NCBI GenBank assembly: GCA_964449835.1
Contig: CAYVBZ010000086.1
Span: forward strand, 1-6,089
Direction: 5' to 3'
DNA from: JABDGC01 sp964449835
GTDB taxonomy: Bacteria > Pseudomonadota > Gammaproteobacteria > DSM-16500
DNA length: 6,089 bases
The position numbers and the translations under genes were made by a program. The notes under the pieces are model-generated. The model was not told the origin of the DNA, made no database searches, and worked only from the letters and a program-made list of their open reading frames with translations. The first letter of the stretch is position 1. Each line of letters begins with the position of its first letter. Shown one piece after another: positions 5,256 through 6,089 of this stretch.

Positions 5256-5310
5256 CCTCCTAAGGGGCAGGTCGGCGGTTCGAATCCGCCCCGGGACGCA
5301 TTGAAAGATA
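5256..5310 (+). repeat. Right attachment-site repeat (attR-like), partial tRNA-Arg copy
   Basis: This copy of the tRNA 3' half matches 5-59 at 50 of 55 positions. It includes the anticodon-loop sequence CCTCCTAAGGGGC, a T arm (GGCGG, TTCGAAT, CCGCC) and CCGGGACGC. The bases before 5256 do not pair with the anticodon stem, and no D arm is present, so it is not a tRNA gene. Differences in the T stem are paired (A-T to C-G, and G-T to G-C), so this copy came from a working tRNA allele. It marks the likely right end of the island. Confidence 0.75.
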
Positions 5311-5321
5311 TTAGCGAGTGG

Positions 5322-5364
5322 TATATTAACCTTAAAAATATAAAATAAGGTCAATATATTAACC
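5322..5364. repeat. AT-rich direct repeats with small inverted repeat
   Basis: TATATTAACC occurs at 5322-5331 and 5355-5364, 33 bp apart. ACCTTA (5329-5334) and TAAGGT (5346-5351) form a weak hairpin with an 11-nt AT loop. The stretch lies downstream of the Fic gene and next to the right attachment repeat. It could be integrase or excisionase binding sites, or a weak terminator. No role can be assigned. Confidence 0.35.
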
Positions 5365-5451
5365 CTTTATTGTTGCCTAGGGTAAGAGGTTGTATATTTT
5401 TTTTCTAATTGGCGAAGAGTCAATTTCATTTTTACCCCAAGCTCCGATAGC

Positions 5452-6089
5452 TCATTTAAATGTTTTTTGCCACATGGCGCCGCGACCACCACTATTTACG
5501 GAAATTTCACCTTCATCCCGCATTTTTCGTAACACTTGACGGACCATGTCTCTGCTAATCCCAGGGCAATCAGATTCAATATCACCAATAGAAAAGGGCG
5601 CCATTCTGCGATTGACAGCAGAGCGTACTAGCTCTGTTTTTGAACCACGACTTGTTGTAATCACACCCACGCGTTCTTCAAATTCTCGATAAGCTCGCAA
5701 TAATGCACCCCAAAAATAATTTAACCAAGGTCGTACATCGTGCTTATCTGTATGCCAATGATGAGAACTTGCTTCAAGCGTTTCATAATAGCTTTCTTTA
5801 CTATCCTCAAAAATTCGTTCAAGACTGATATATCGACCTACTTGATAATTAAATTGATAAAGAAGCATTAATGTTAATAAACGCGACATTCGGCCATTAC
5901 CATCACCAAATGGATGTACGCATAAAAAATCAAGAATTGCTAAAGGGACAAGTATAAGCGCATCGTGTTTATTTTTTTGCACAGCATTAGCATAATTTTG
6001 AGTTAATTGTTCCATCGCATTAGGTGTTAAATGTGCTTTTGTTGGAGTAAAGCGAATACGTTTAGTGCCATCAGGATGGTTTTCAATAA
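5452..6089 (-). CDS. Fic-family protein, C-terminal part (5' end outside window)
   Basis: The frame stays open to the right edge, so about 212 C-terminal residues are visible and the N-terminus is missing. An internal Met at 6015 is not the likely start, because upstream codons (IENHPDG, RIRFTPTKAHLTPNAM) read like Fic protein. The Fic core motif is intact: HPFGDGNGRMSR, matching HxFx(D/E)GNGRxxR with catalytic His. Fic enzymes usually transfer AMP from ATP to a hydroxyl side chain of a target protein. The last ~60 residues (SIGDIESDCPGISRDMVRQVLRKMRDEGEI) form a winged-helix-like domain common in this Fic subclass. The inhibitory (S/T)xxxE(G/N) helix cannot be checked, since it would lie outside or at the far end. 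The gene lies beyond the right repeat and so may belong to the host chromosome or an adjoining island. Confidence 0.9.
   Translation of the reverse strand, partial: IENHPDGTKRIRFTPTKAHLTPNAMEQLTQNYANAVQKNKHDALILVPLAILDFLCVHPFGDGNGRMSRLLTLMLLYQFNYQVGRYISLERIFEDSKESYYETLEASSHHWHTDKHDVRPWLNYFWGALLRAYREFEERVGVITTSRGSKTELVRSAVNRRMAPFSIGDIESDCPGISRDMVRQVLRKMRDEGEISVNSGGRGAMWQKTFK

Noticed and set aside
5256..5299. Second tRNA-Arg gene
   Set aside because: Only the anticodon loop onward is present. The 5' side of the anticodon stem does not pair and no D arm or 5' acceptor strand precedes it.

Overview
The window looks like an AT-rich chromosomal segment from a proteobacterium, probably a gammaproteobacterium. 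This rests on the type of tRNA-Arg(CCT), a P4-type integrase, a YhcG/DUF1016 nuclease and a Fic protein. No species can be named from the sequence alone. It reads as a small, decayed genomic island of about 5.25 kb integrated in a tRNA-Arg gene. The 3' half of the tRNA (anticodon CCT) opens the window at 1-48. A second, degenerate copy of the same segment lies at 5256-5310, so positions 5-59 and 5256-5310 are the likely attachment-site repeats.

Inside the island, left to right: a plus-strand gene for a winged-helix/HEPN-like protein (151-1008); a minus-strand gene fusing an AAC(6')-like GNAT acetyltransferase to a DUF2971-like domain (1082-2365); a 5'-truncated CGNR zinc-finger gene (2401-2778) joined to the broken 3' end of a frameshifted tyrosine integrase (2703-3601); a palindrome-rich intergenic stretch (3602-3851); and a minus-strand DUF1016 PD-(D/E)XK nuclease gene (3852-5003) with its own probable promoter. 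Beyond the right repeat lies the C-terminal part of a Fic-family AMPylase-type protein (5452 to the window edge).

The cargo combines a possible HEPN RNase, an acetyltransferase fusion of unknown role and a DUF1016 nuclease. That mix is typical of defence or toxin-type accessory islands, but no gene here is a proven defence gene. The integrase has lost its reading frame and its C-terminal catalytic half, so the island is probably no longer self-mobile.

The most unusual feature is a family of 25-nt near-perfect palindromes in two sequence classes. At least seven copies lie in, just before and just after the DUF1016 gene and nowhere else that I could see. Two copies are in frame inside the coding sequence and encode I-R-E-(S/A)-(L/V)-T-P-x-L peptides. 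The others flank the gene and show compensatory base changes in their arms.
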